Shown here: positions 41,118-48,992 of the stretch, piece after piece
Position numbering within the stretch: position 1 is the first letter of the stretch
Layout of the letters: the number at the start of each line of letters is the position of its first letter
From: Chryseobacterium luquanense
Lineage (GTDB): Bacteria; Bacteroidota; Bacteroidia; Flavobacteriales; Weeksellaceae
Assembly (NCBI RefSeq): GCF_026460945.1
Contig: NZ_JAOVZV010000003.1
Span: forward strand, 310,001-374,000
DNA: 64,000 nucleotides
Reading direction: 5' to 3'
Translations under genes and position numbers: made by a program
Notes under the pieces: model-generated
What the model was told of the DNA's origin: nothing
Databases searched by the model: none
What the model saw: only the letters and a program-made list of their open reading frames with translations

Positions 41118-42206
41118 ATGAAGAAAATTTTGGGTATAATATTTTTGTTATTAAATATTTGTCAACTTTTCGCTCAAGTTCCTGATATTGAAAAAGCCAA
41201 ACGAAAATATTTTAAGGCGAATGTAATAAGCTACAAAACAACCGCTTACTATCCCAATCCTGAAACCAACGCAACTTCTGTTTTTAGTGTTTTACATACA
41301 GTTTACAAACCTCAAAGCAGCGATTTTGAGTTCTACAGCAAAAATGAAACTTCAGAAGAATTCTACAAAAACAATTCCTATTACCTGGTAAATCACAGCG
41401 AAAAAACAGTCTACGAATACGAAAATAAAGACAATCAAAAGGATGCGATTTCATCTTCCCGACTGAGGCAATTTGGCCCTACAACGTTGCTCAAAAAGAA
41501 ATGGAGTTATATAGACGACACCCAAATTGACGGGAAAATCCACAGCCATTATTCAAATATCGAAAGTAGTAATCATTACGAAGGAAAAGAAATAAAAGTT
41601 GAATATCATATTTACATTTCTGGAAACTTTACCATCTCAAAATTCGAAAGAAAAAGTTTTGTGGATGGGAAATTGGGACAAACTGTTACTTATGTGTTCA
41701 GCAATTATATATTCTTAGATAAAACCACCAATTTCAAAGTTTTTCTTCCAAAAGATTATGCTTTAAAATATTACGAAAGACAAGATTCTTTGAAGATTTT
41801 AGCAAAAAACACAGCAGTTTCGAGTTTCAAAGCAATTGATTTTAACGGAAAACCGGTTTCTTTTGATTCAAAAAAAGAAAAGCAAACGCTTCTGCTCTTC
41901 TCTTCAACCAACTGTGGTTATTCCAAAATTATTTCGGATTATATTCTGAGTTCGAATTTTAAATTAAATCCTCAGATGGAACTCATCAATATTTTTGGTT
42001 CGGATTCTAAAGCGAGTGTCACCAAATATTTCGTCAATAAAGAAGTGAATTTCCCAGTAATTCCTGACCTAAAAGATATTGAGCAACAATTTGGAATTAA
42101 TGGTTATCCAATTCTTTATTTAGTAAATGAAAACGGAATTATTATCGAAACGCTTGATAGTACAAACCAAATTTTACCGTTTTTGAAAAATTTAAGCAAA
42201 AAATAA
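41118..42206 (+). CDS. Secreted protein with C-terminal thioredoxin-like domain
   Basis: A 362-residue exported protein; start ATG 41118 precedes a signal peptide (KKILGIIFLLLNICQLFAQ), whereas the TTG four codons earlier does not. Residues 25-230 form a beta-rich domain similar to those before TlpA-like domains in Bacteroidota. The C-terminal thioredoxin fold begins at KQTLLLFSSTNCGYSK: it has a single Cys (CGYS), so no CxxC redox pair; the cis-Pro region is NGYPILYLV. A role as disulfide reductase is therefore doubtful. Confidence 0.78.
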   Translation: MKKILGIIFLLLNICQLFAQVPDIEKAKRKYFKANVISYKTTAYYPNPETNATSVFSVLHTVYKPQSSDFEFYSKNETSEEFYKNNSYYLVNHSEKTVYEYENKDNQKDAISSSRLRQFGPTTLLKKKWSYIDDTQIDGKIHSHYSNIESSNHYEGKEIKVEYHIYISGNFTISKFERKSFVDGKLGQTVTYVFSNYIFLDKTTNFKVFLPKDYALKYYERQDSLKILAKNTAVSSFKAIDFNGKPVSFDSKKEKQTLLLFSSTNCGYSKIISDYILSSNFKLNPQMELINIFGSDSKASVTKYFVNKEVNFPVIPDLKDIEQQFGINGYPILYLVNENGIIIETLDSTNQILPFLKNLSKK

Positions 42207-42220
42207 AATTTTCAAAAAAT

Positions 42221-42228
42221 TATATTTG
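42221..42228 (+). promoter_or_regulatory. Candidate -7 box before the 42264 gene
   Basis: TATATTTG is a perfect TAnnTTTG match, 35 bases before the ATG. No good TTTG -33 box at 19-22 bases. Confidence 0.35.
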
Positions 42229-42263
42229 AATTTTCACTAAATTGAGATACATTTTTTCAACTC

Positions 42264-42587
42264 ATGAAATTACATCTAACTCTTCTTTTTATTTTCAGTT
42301 TTGTTTTGTTTTCTGCGCAGAATAAAGAACTTAACCATGAAAAACAAATCATTTCAGATTCTGTTTCGTTAAAAGATAAAGCCATTTTAGAACGAAACAT
42401 GAAAGATTTAGAAAATATAAAATCCAATTCCAAAGCAAAATCAGAAACACCAGAATCTGTAGCGAAAGGAATTACTATCGTTCAAGGAATCGACAGAATA
42501 CTGAATTATAAAGTGAATCGTGTTTGGCGTGAAGATTTATATTGTTTGGTCTGTTTAAAGAATTTAAGATCAGGAAGAATGGCTTAA
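42264..42587 (+). CDS. Hypothetical secreted protein
   Basis: A 107-residue exported protein (signal peptide to about FSAQ, residue 18) with a lysine- and serine-rich helix-forming middle and a C-terminus containing two cysteines (YCLVCLKN). The C-terminus looks abrupt but alternate frames do not extend it. Thirteen bases separate it from the broken lipoprotein gene. Confidence 0.6.
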   Translation: MKLHLTLLFIFSFVLFSAQNKELNHEKQIISDSVSLKDKAILERNMKDLENIKSNSKAKSETPESVAKGITIVQGIDRILNYKVNRVWREDLYCLVCLKNLRSGRMA

Positions 42588-42600
42588 ATTCTGCAGCAGT

Positions 42601-43173
42601 ATGAGAATGAATAACTATTTTAAATATGCATTTTTCAGCATTCCATTATTCTTTTTTTCGCAGAGTTGTTAAAATCATAAAACTAAGGTAATTGATTTTG
42701 AAAACTTTGAAATTGAAATTCCTAAACAATGGAAAAAAATTCAACTTCAAAACATTGATAGTAATGTTGGTAGATTTATGACAGAAAATAATGATACCAT
42801 TATTTTCGATTATGGTTCTTATTCAAATTCTTTAGAAGAAAACATTGTTATTTTTGAAAGAAAATTTTTGAAAGAAATCATAAAAGAACATCCTAAAACC
42901 GATACTTCACAAATGATTATTGTTTCAGATATGAGCAAAATAAATCAAGAGGATTTTAAAATCAACAAAAAATATTTTGAAAAAATTTCGGGTTATAATG
43001 CCAAAATTATAAGCCCAAAGAAACCAGGGAATGGTATTACAGGAATATACATCGATAGTTTAGGAACTTCATCTTTAGGGAAAATTAAATTTAATCTCTA
43101 TGCAAAAAACCTAAACATTAAAAATCAAAAAGAGCTTTTAAGTCCAATTAAAACAATACAATTTAAAAAATAA
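42601..43173 (+). pseudogene. Lipoprotein gene interrupted by a stop right after the lipobox Cys
   Basis: From ATG 42601 the frame reads a signal peptide ending FFFSQSC, then TAA (42670-42672), then continues open for 167 codons to 43173: NHKTKVIDFENFEIEIPKQW and onward. The signal peptide, lipobox-like cysteine and downstream protein are in the same frame, so a single nonsense mutation is the simplest explanation. The only intact start downstream is ATG 42778, which would give a 131-residue protein lacking export signals. The C-terminal half, KISGYNAKIISPKKPGNG, resembles no family I know. Sequencing error or a suppressor are alternatives. Confidence 0.65.
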
Positions 43174-44976
43174 TCACTTCAATTTCACAATTTCTCCTTT
43201 CTTAAAATCAATCTTAAAATGGTCTGAAGCATCTCCCGATGACAATTTCCCTAAGATTGTAAAGAAAGTTTTAAGCTGATTTAAAAATTCATCTTTTGTT
43301 TCTAAACTATCAAAATTCTTGATTAAAACTTCATATTGCTCAAGCCTTTTTTTCGAAATATCATTTTTTGCCAATTCATCGGCAGATTGAAATTGATATA
43401 GATTCAAAAGTGCATCTTCAAAACTCCATTTGGCAAATTTCTTTTTGGATTTATTAGATAATTTCTGATTTCCTGAACTCAATTCCAGCAAATCTTTCCC
43501 GGAAAGCTTTGAAGCTTTTTCAATGAAATCTTTTGGCCAATCGGACGGCACGAAACGCAACCGCACCAATTCTTTCAGATGGAATAATGTAAAATCATGA
43601 TAGTTTTTTGTTCTTAAAATTTTTTTATTCCAAATTTCTTTTGAATTTTTAGCTTTTAAATTTTCAAATTCCTTTTCATACAACGGGAATAATTCATTAA
43701 ATCTCGGAACATTTTTAATACAAACCGTTTCCACTTCAAATTCATCCTCAGATTTCACTGTCAGAATTTTATACCCCGGAATATATGCCGCCAAAGAAGG
43801 AACCTGAATATTGATGAGCATTTTTCCATTTTCAAACTTTTTAATTCCTGTATCATTGATGTGCATATGACCTGCGAAATGTAATTTCAAACCCGCTTTT
43901 GCAAACTGTTCAGCAACCTCATCATTCGGAACTCTGTCCATTTGCCATTTGTCATTTTCTAAAAGTTGTGTGATTTCGGAATTAGCATTATCATTAAAAT
44001 CAAGAATTGGATAATGGGTGAAAGCTATCAGTGTTTTGTTTAGCCTCTTCGCCTCATTCAACATTTTTTCAACCCAGGAAAACAGATGTTTTTTATTGCT
44101 TAAAACGTTGTTGTACCCGATGGATGCTCCATGAAAATTATTTTCATCATTAGGATTTCCAGCAATATTTTTAGGAATGTAGGTATTTCCATCAATGGCC
44201 ATCAGCCAAATTCCATCGGTGGGTTCGACTACATAAGAAAGATCAGGAACAGAAAAACCGGAACTCACTTCATACACTCTGTTGGAATATTCTGAATCTT
44301 TTAAAGCATTTTTAAAATTAAATTGTTCGTAAGAATCTTTACTGAAAGGAGTCTGCCAAAAAATATCTTTTTCAGAAGCTCCAAATCCGAAATTTTTCAT
44401 GCTGTTCAAAATTTCCAAATATCCAGACATCGCAATGTCTTTCGTTACAACAGCTTTTTCACCCTTTTTAATTAAATTTTGGTCACTGATAATTGAAAGT
44501 TCACCTCCATTTTCATCCATAAAATCAGATTTTCCGCCCTGTTTCAAAAACGGACCCACCGGATCGTGATTTCCTGTTGTAATGAAAAACCGCATCTGAT
44601 ATTTCTTCTGATATTCGTCTAAAATTTTCTTTAAACCACGAAGATTGTAGGCTTGTCCGTCATCTGTATAATCTCCCGGAAGTGCAACAATTTTGATATT
44701 TTTTTTCGCAATATCATCCAAAGCTGCTAGAAAAGCGAAATAATTTTCATTAAAAATCCTTGTTGAATGAAGCTGGGAATCCATTGTTCTGAGAATGGTT
44801 TTCTTTCTGGTTTTTGAGTTTTCAATTCCTTTAAAATTTGAATCTGAAAACCCTCCATACAAATCCTGAAAGTGTACATCAGCCAGAAAAGCAATTTTCA
44901 CAGGTTTTTGCTGGCTTTTTAGATTCAATGAAAAGAAAAATAAGATGAAAAATAAAATAGAAAATGATTTGTTCAA
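43174..44976 (-). CDS. Secreted calcineurin-like metallophosphoesterase
   Basis: A 600-residue exported phosphoesterase. All five metal motifs are present: FLADVHFQD (D-x-H), LPGDYTDDG (GD), TTGNHDPVG (GNHD), AFTHYPILD (H) and FAGHMHINDTG (GHxH). The signal peptide is KSFSILFFILFFFSLNLKSQ. The start is a TTG at 44976, since no in-frame ATG precedes the signal peptide. The 250 residues after the catalytic domain are helical with no known family. It acts on extracytoplasmic phosphoesters, probably nucleotides or phosphodiesters. It is convergent and abutting with the pseudogene. Confidence 0.88.
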   Translation of the reverse strand: MNKSFSILFFILFFFSLNLKSQQKPVKIAFLADVHFQDLYGGFSDSNFKGIENSKTRKKTILRTMDSQLHSTRIFNENYFAFLAALDDIAKKNIKIVALPGDYTDDGQAYNLRGLKKILDEYQKKYQMRFFITTGNHDPVGPFLKQGGKSDFMDENGGELSIISDQNLIKKGEKAVVTKDIAMSGYLEILNSMKNFGFGASEKDIFWQTPFSKDSYEQFNFKNALKDSEYSNRVYEVSSGFSVPDLSYVVEPTDGIWLMAIDGNTYIPKNIAGNPNDENNFHGASIGYNNVLSNKKHLFSWVEKMLNEAKRLNKTLIAFTHYPILDFNDNANSEITQLLENDKWQMDRVPNDEVAEQFAKAGLKLHFAGHMHINDTGIKKFENGKMLINIQVPSLAAYIPGYKILTVKSEDEFEVETVCIKNVPRFNELFPLYEKEFENLKAKNSKEIWNKKILRTKNYHDFTLFHLKELVRLRFVPSDWPKDFIEKASKLSGKDLLELSSGNQKLSNKSKKKFAKWSFEDALLNLYQFQSADELAKNDISKKRLEQYEVLIKNFDSLETKDEFLNQLKTFFTILGKLSSGDASDHFKIDFKKGEIVKLK

Positions 44977-45070
44977 AGCGAAAAATTTAATTTTGAAAGG
45001 TAGATTTTTAGTTTAAATTGAATGTAGATTGTATTTTAAGTTTGATTTAATTTTCACTTTACAAATTCTT

Positions 45071-45175
45071 TTTTAACGCAAAGCGCGCAAAGTTTTTTTA
45101 AAATTGTTATGAATATTTTTCGTTCGCAAAGGCGTTTGACTGCGTCGAATCTTCGATTTCACTTAGCAAAGACAT
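45071..45175 (+). repeat. GCAAAGGCG dispersed element, copy C
   Basis: Starts TTTAACGCAAAGCGCGCAAAG, includes GTTATGAATATTTTTCG, and continues GTTCGCAAAGGCGTTTGACT with an inserted TGCGTCGAATCTTCGATTTC before TTAGCAAAG. It is the longest copy of the family. Confidence 0.5.
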
Positions 45176-45176
45176 T

Positions 45177-45205
45177 AAAAAAGCACCTTCACAGAGAAAG
45201 TGCTT
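45177..45205 (-). terminator. Terminator of the GNAT-CN hydrolase gene
   Basis: On the minus strand AAGCACTTT pairs with AAGGTGCTT and is followed by TTTTAATG. It lies about 90 bases after the stop at 45297. Confidence 0.55.
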
Positions 45206-45226
45206 AAATAATATTTTTAAAATATA

Positions 45227-45287
45227 TCGCAGATTTTGCAGATGACTCAGATTATAAAAATCAGCTTAATCTGCAAAATTGGCGTGA
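45227..45287. repeat. CACAGATT-type hairpin repeat, copy 4
   Basis: Left arm TCGCAGATTTTGCAGAT and right arm AATCTGCAAAATTGGCG pair across about 16 positions. It ends just before the stop codon of the minus-strand gene. Confidence 0.55.
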
Positions 45288-45296
45288 GCAAAAAGT

Positions 45297-46799
45297 TTAT
45301 TTCAAATAAGTTTCGTACAAATCAGTTCGTCTGTCTTTCAGAATCTGAACGGAACCATTGTAATGAAGGTCTTTTAACAAGTTTAAATCAACATCAACAA
45401 TTAAAGTCATTTCAGTATTCGGAGTTGCTTCACCTTTTACCGCATTAGATGGAAATGCAAAATCTGAAGGTGTGAAAACCGCAGCCTGACCAAACTGAAT
45501 ATCCATATTATTTACACCCGGTAAATTCCCTACACAACCTGCAATCGCAACATAACATTCGTTTTCAATCGCTCTTGCTGCGGCGCAGTGACGAACTCTC
45601 ATATAGGCATTTTGAGTATCGGTCAAATAAGGAACGAATAAAATTTTCATTCCCTGATCGGCAAGAATTCTCGGTAATTCAGGAAATTCTACATCGTAGC
45701 AAATCACCAAACCAATTTTTCCGCAGTCGGTATCAAAAACCTTGATTTCATTTCCACCTTTCATCCCGTAATATTTTCTTTCATTCGGGGTAATGTGTAT
45801 TTTTCGGTATTCATCAATTCTGCCATCACGGTGAAGGAGATAACTTACGTTGTACAAATCGTTATTTTCAAAAATCGGCATACTTCCGGAAATGATATTG
45901 ACATTATAACTGATTGCCAATTCGGAAATTTTGGTTTTAATTTCTTCCGTAATTTTCGCCAGTTCAATCATACTGTCACGCTCCGAAAGATTATTAAAAG
46001 GAGCCAATAAAGGTGTATTGAATAATTCCGGAAACAGCACAAAATCCGATTTGTAATCACCCATTACATTCACAAAAAATTCCACCTGCTCGTAAAAAGC
46101 ATGAATATCTTTAAAATGTCTCATTTGCCACTGTACCAAACCTAAACGTACAACACTATCCTGCATTGTATTTGGCTTTTTGCTGTAATAAATATTGTTC
46201 CACTGAAGCAAAACGGCATTTTCACGGGAAGCTTCATCTTCGGGAAGATATTTTTTAAGGATTTTTATCGGTAAAAAATTATTTGAGAGTTGAAAAGAAA
46301 GCACCGGATCGTACATTTCTTTATCTCTTACTTTCCGTATATAATCTCTTGCTGAAAGTTCGTGACTGTATTTATGATAATGAGGAATTCTTCCGCCTAA
46401 AATAATTGATTTCAAGTTTAATAATTCACAAAGTTCTTTTCTTGCATCGTATAATCTTCTTCCCAATCGCAATTCACGATATTCCGGATCTACGAAAATT
46501 TCGATTCCGTATAGTACATTTCCGGTTGAAATATGGGTATTGAAAGTGTAATTTCCTGTAATATCGCTGTACGTATGATCATCGCCAAATTCTTCATAAT
46601 TCACGATAATTGAAAGTGCAACTGCGGCGATCACTCCGTCTACAGTGATGCAGATTTGTCCGGCTTCGAAAATTTTATTCAGTTTGGCGATGCTTTTTTT
46701 TGACCAGACGTATTCTGACATTTGAGGATACGCTCGGCGCATTGTTTCTACCAATTCGTCATAATCGTCTACTTTCAGGGTACGTGTTTCTATCTGCAT
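45297..46799 (-). CDS. GNAT acetyltransferase-carbon-nitrogen hydrolase fusion
   Basis: A 500-residue cytoplasmic fusion; the start at ATG 46799 (QIETRTLKVDDY) is preferred over one nine codons upstream. Residues 1-190 are a GNAT domain (EIFVDPEYRELRLGRRLYD acetyl-CoA loop); residues about 215-500 are a nitrilase-superfamily amidase with the catalytic triad E258 (FPELFN), K333 (RKIHITPNE) and C367 (VICYDVEFPE). This architecture is conserved in Bacteroidota. The amide substrate is unknown; a link between acetylation and deamidation of the same compound is plausible. Confidence 0.92.
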   Translation of the reverse strand: MQIETRTLKVDDYDELVETMRRAYPQMSEYVWSKKSIAKLNKIFEAGQICITVDGVIAAVALSIIVNYEEFGDDHTYSDITGNYTFNTHISTGNVLYGIEIFVDPEYRELRLGRRLYDARKELCELLNLKSIILGGRIPHYHKYSHELSARDYIRKVRDKEMYDPVLSFQLSNNFLPIKILKKYLPEDEASRENAVLLQWNNIYYSKKPNTMQDSVVRLGLVQWQMRHFKDIHAFYEQVEFFVNVMGDYKSDFVLFPELFNTPLLAPFNNLSERDSMIELAKITEEIKTKISELAISYNVNIISGSMPIFENNDLYNVSYLLHRDGRIDEYRKIHITPNERKYYGMKGGNEIKVFDTDCGKIGLVICYDVEFPELPRILADQGMKILFVPYLTDTQNAYMRVRHCAAARAIENECYVAIAGCVGNLPGVNNMDIQFGQAAVFTPSDFAFPSNAVKGEATPNTEMTLIVDVDLNLLKDLHYNGSVQILKDRRTDLYETYLK

Positions 46800-46889
46800 A
46801 AGTTTATTTTTACTAAAGTTAAGCATTTATTCAACAAACCTTTTGCCGTTTTTCGTTATGAAAAAATTATTTATTGTTATTATTAAGTT

Positions 46890-46941
46890 TTGGCTAAAGC
46901 CAATTATTTAGATTAATGCTTTAGAGCGGACTAAAGTCCGC
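46890..46941. repeat. Twin short palindromes, GGCTAAAGCC and GGACTAAAGTCC
   Basis: TTGGCTAAAGCCAA at 46890-46903 and GCGGACTAAAGTCCGC at 46926-46941 share the CTAAAG core and lie 22 bases apart. The pair looks like one dispersed element with two stem-loops. Confidence 0.55.
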
Positions 46942-46967
46942 CCCTATTGATTGCTTTCATTAAAATA

Positions 46968-47118
46968 TTCCCACAGATTGCACAGATTTTCATTCTTAGT
47001 TATTTGTGAATTCGTGGCATAAACTATTTTACAGTAATTTAAATCAGCCTTTATTGAGATAACCATTTTAGCATTAAAATATTCTCAATCATCTGTGAAA
47101 ATCTGTGAAATCCGTGGA
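46968..47118. repeat. CACAGATT long-hairpin repeat, copy 5
   Basis: Left arm CCCACAGATTGCACAGATTT and right arm AAATCTGTGAAATCCGTGGA pair over about 23 positions around a loop of about 100 bases, by far the widest in the family here. Confidence 0.6.
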
Positions 47119-47122
47119 AGCT

Positions 47123-47152
47123 AAAAAAGCAGCCCTTTTCAGAAACTGCTTT
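47123..47152 (-). terminator. Terminator of the GDPD-phosphatase gene
   Basis: On the minus strand AAAGCAG pairs with CTGCTTT and a TTTTT run follows. It lies about 40 bases after the stop at 47189. Confidence 0.6.
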
Positions 47153-47188
47153 GTATCAAATATAAATCTAATAAGTAAAAGTAATTTG

Positions 47189-48970
47189 CTATTTAAGCTT
47201 TAAAGCTTTTAAAATTTTATGAAAAACCTCATTGTTTTCATACACTCCGGTAAAGTTTTCAGAGCCAGAACCATAAGAAAAAACGGGAATTAAAGTAGCT
47301 GAATGATCATCCGTTGTAAAATCACCTTCAATGGTACTCGTTTTCATATCTCCGTGTGGAATGCTAAAACCTCCTGTTTCATGATCCGCAGTAATTACGA
47401 CCAAAGTTCCAGGATTTTCATCTGCAAATTGGATTGCTTTTGTAATCGCTCTATCGAAATCAATTCCTTCAGTAACGATGGTTCCAACATTATTGCTGTG
47501 ACCTCCGCTGTCGATTTGTGCGGCTTCAATCATCATAAAAAATGGTTTTTTCTTATTTTTCAGGAAATTAAGTCCATTTTCAACCACATTTGACAAAAGA
47601 TTGTCACGACCTTTTAAAACCTGCGGAACACCATTTTCGGACATAAAATAAGCTAATTTATCTGACTTATTCTTTCCGATTTCTTCAGGTTGATTAACTA
47701 CTGAAAACTGATGATTCGGAGAAATTTTAGATTTTCCTCCGGAAGCAAAAAAGGTAAGTTTGCTCGTCAACAAATCTTCAGCAATTTCCTTTTCCATTCC
47801 GCGGTCTTTTTGATGGGCATAAAATGCAGATGGAGTCGCTCCAACAATCTCATCGGTTGTAATAATTCCTGTATTGAAACCTTTTTCAGAAAGAACTTCC
47901 GTTAAGTTTAGTGTTTTTTTGCCTTCAGTATCAACTCCAATAAATCTGTTTTTTGTTTTCTTTCCTGTCGCAAAAGCGGTTGCTCCAGCTGCAGAATCTG
48001 TTGTAAAATTATCTGCTGCAGTAGTTTTAATTAAACCAATATTTTTTAACTGCGTTAAAGTTAATTGACCTTTATTTGCTAAAACCGATGAAGAAATTTG
48101 TGACAATCCGTTTCCGTCTCCAATTAATAAAATAAAATTTTTTACAGGACTTTTTTTCTTTAGATAGGAAAATTCAGGCTGATAAATTTCTGAAAATATA
48201 TTGTTTTTAAAAGTTCTTTTTCGCAAAGAATTTACATATTCCACACATTCTTTTGGGTGGTCTGTATTGATGAAATCAACGCCGTTCTGTGCAAAAAACT
48301 CCCAAGAAGTTTTTCCGTCAGGAATTGCCCAAAATCTGAAAGGTTTTCCAAATGATTTAGCTTTTTTGATGACCTCGGTAACTTTTGGTAAATCATCTTC
48401 TGTTAATCCACCCTTTCCGTTCCATTTAGAATATTGTGGAAAACTCAGACTCAACAATGCCACTTTTTTCCATTGATCTGCCGTTAAATCATCCAATTTT
48501 TGATAATCAAACTTAATAAAATCAGGATAAGAATTATATTCTTCCGAAGCCGGTTGGTTTCCCGAAATCACAAAACTGATCTTTTTCTCTGCTGTAATCT
48601 TAGGATATTTCTGAATTGATTTTACAATTTGGTTTAAAGTTGTTTTAGCATCAGTTTTAATATCAATTAAAATCTGCAGCGACTCTTGATTGATCATATT
48701 CATTTCTAAAGCCTTATCGATTGGATTTAGATATAAACTTTCAAATGTTCTTTCTTTTCTAATATCTTTTTGATTATGTGCGACAAATAATTTTTTGTTT
48801 TCCAAAAAAACATCAGCTTCAATCGAATTTGCACCCGAACCTAATGCATACCAAAACGGAATTTTTTGTTCGTAATCATTATGAGAATGAATTTTTGAAG
48901 TTTGTGAATAAAGCGTTGTCGCAAAAATCAAACCGATAAAACCAGCAATTTTTTTTAAATTTAAATACAT
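47189..48970 (-). CDS. GDPD/PI-PLC-like domain fused to alkaline phosphatase
   Basis: A 593-residue exported fusion; ATG 48970 is followed by a signal peptide (YLNLKKIAGFIGLIFATTLYSQ), while the ORF start 14 codons upstream overlaps the neighbouring gene. Residues about 22-265 resemble glycerophosphodiester phosphodiesterase/PI-PLC folds: IHSHNDYEQ, NSIEADVFL, LFVAHNQKD, and INTDHPKECVEY. Residues about 275-593 are an alkaline phosphatase with metal Asp in LLIGDGNGLSQ, nucleophile S326 in FTTDSAAGATA, and the ADHETGGFS metal motif. The pairing suggests that diester cleavage is followed by removal of phosphate from the monoester. Twenty-two bases separate it from the second phosphatase gene. 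Confidence 0.9.
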   Translation of the reverse strand: MYLNLKKIAGFIGLIFATTLYSQTSKIHSHNDYEQKIPFWYALGSGANSIEADVFLENKKLFVAHNQKDIRKERTFESLYLNPIDKALEMNMINQESLQILIDIKTDAKTTLNQIVKSIQKYPKITAEKKISFVISGNQPASEEYNSYPDFIKFDYQKLDDLTADQWKKVALLSLSFPQYSKWNGKGGLTEDDLPKVTEVIKKAKSFGKPFRFWAIPDGKTSWEFFAQNGVDFINTDHPKECVEYVNSLRKRTFKNNIFSEIYQPEFSYLKKKSPVKNFILLIGDGNGLSQISSSVLANKGQLTLTQLKNIGLIKTTAADNFTTDSAAGATAFATGKKTKNRFIGVDTEGKKTLNLTEVLSEKGFNTGIITTDEIVGATPSAFYAHQKDRGMEKEIAEDLLTSKLTFFASGGKSKISPNHQFSVVNQPEEIGKNKSDKLAYFMSENGVPQVLKGRDNLLSNVVENGLNFLKNKKKPFFMMIEAAQIDSGGHSNNVGTIVTEGIDFDRAITKAIQFADENPGTLVVITADHETGGFSIPHGDMKTSTIEGDFTTDDHSATLIPVFSYGSGSENFTGVYENNEVFHKILKALKLK

Positions 48971-48992
48971 GAGATTTTTTATTACATTCAAA

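Larger units (their letters stand above)
44977..45296. other. 320-bp gap rich in repeats
   Basis: Holds copy C of the GCAAAGGCG element (45071-45175), a minus-strand terminator (45177-45205) and a CACAGATT-type hairpin (45227-45287). No gene seen. Confidence 0.5.
46800..47188. other. 390-bp gap with twin palindromes, a long hairpin and a terminator
   Basis: In order: short AT-rich leader region of the GNAT gene, twin palindromes (46890-46941), the CACAGATT hairpin (46968-47118), and a minus-strand terminator (47123-47152). No gene seen. Confidence 0.5.

Noticed and set aside
41106..41118. Upstream TTG start for the thioredoxin-like protein
   Set aside because: ATG 41118 begins directly before a proper signal peptide; the same logic was applied to 10851, 12040, 14689, 15991 and others.
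42540..42600. Suspected frameshift at the end of the 42264 gene
   Set aside because: Alternate frames end quickly and do not give a better C-terminus, so a short intact gene is the simpler reading.
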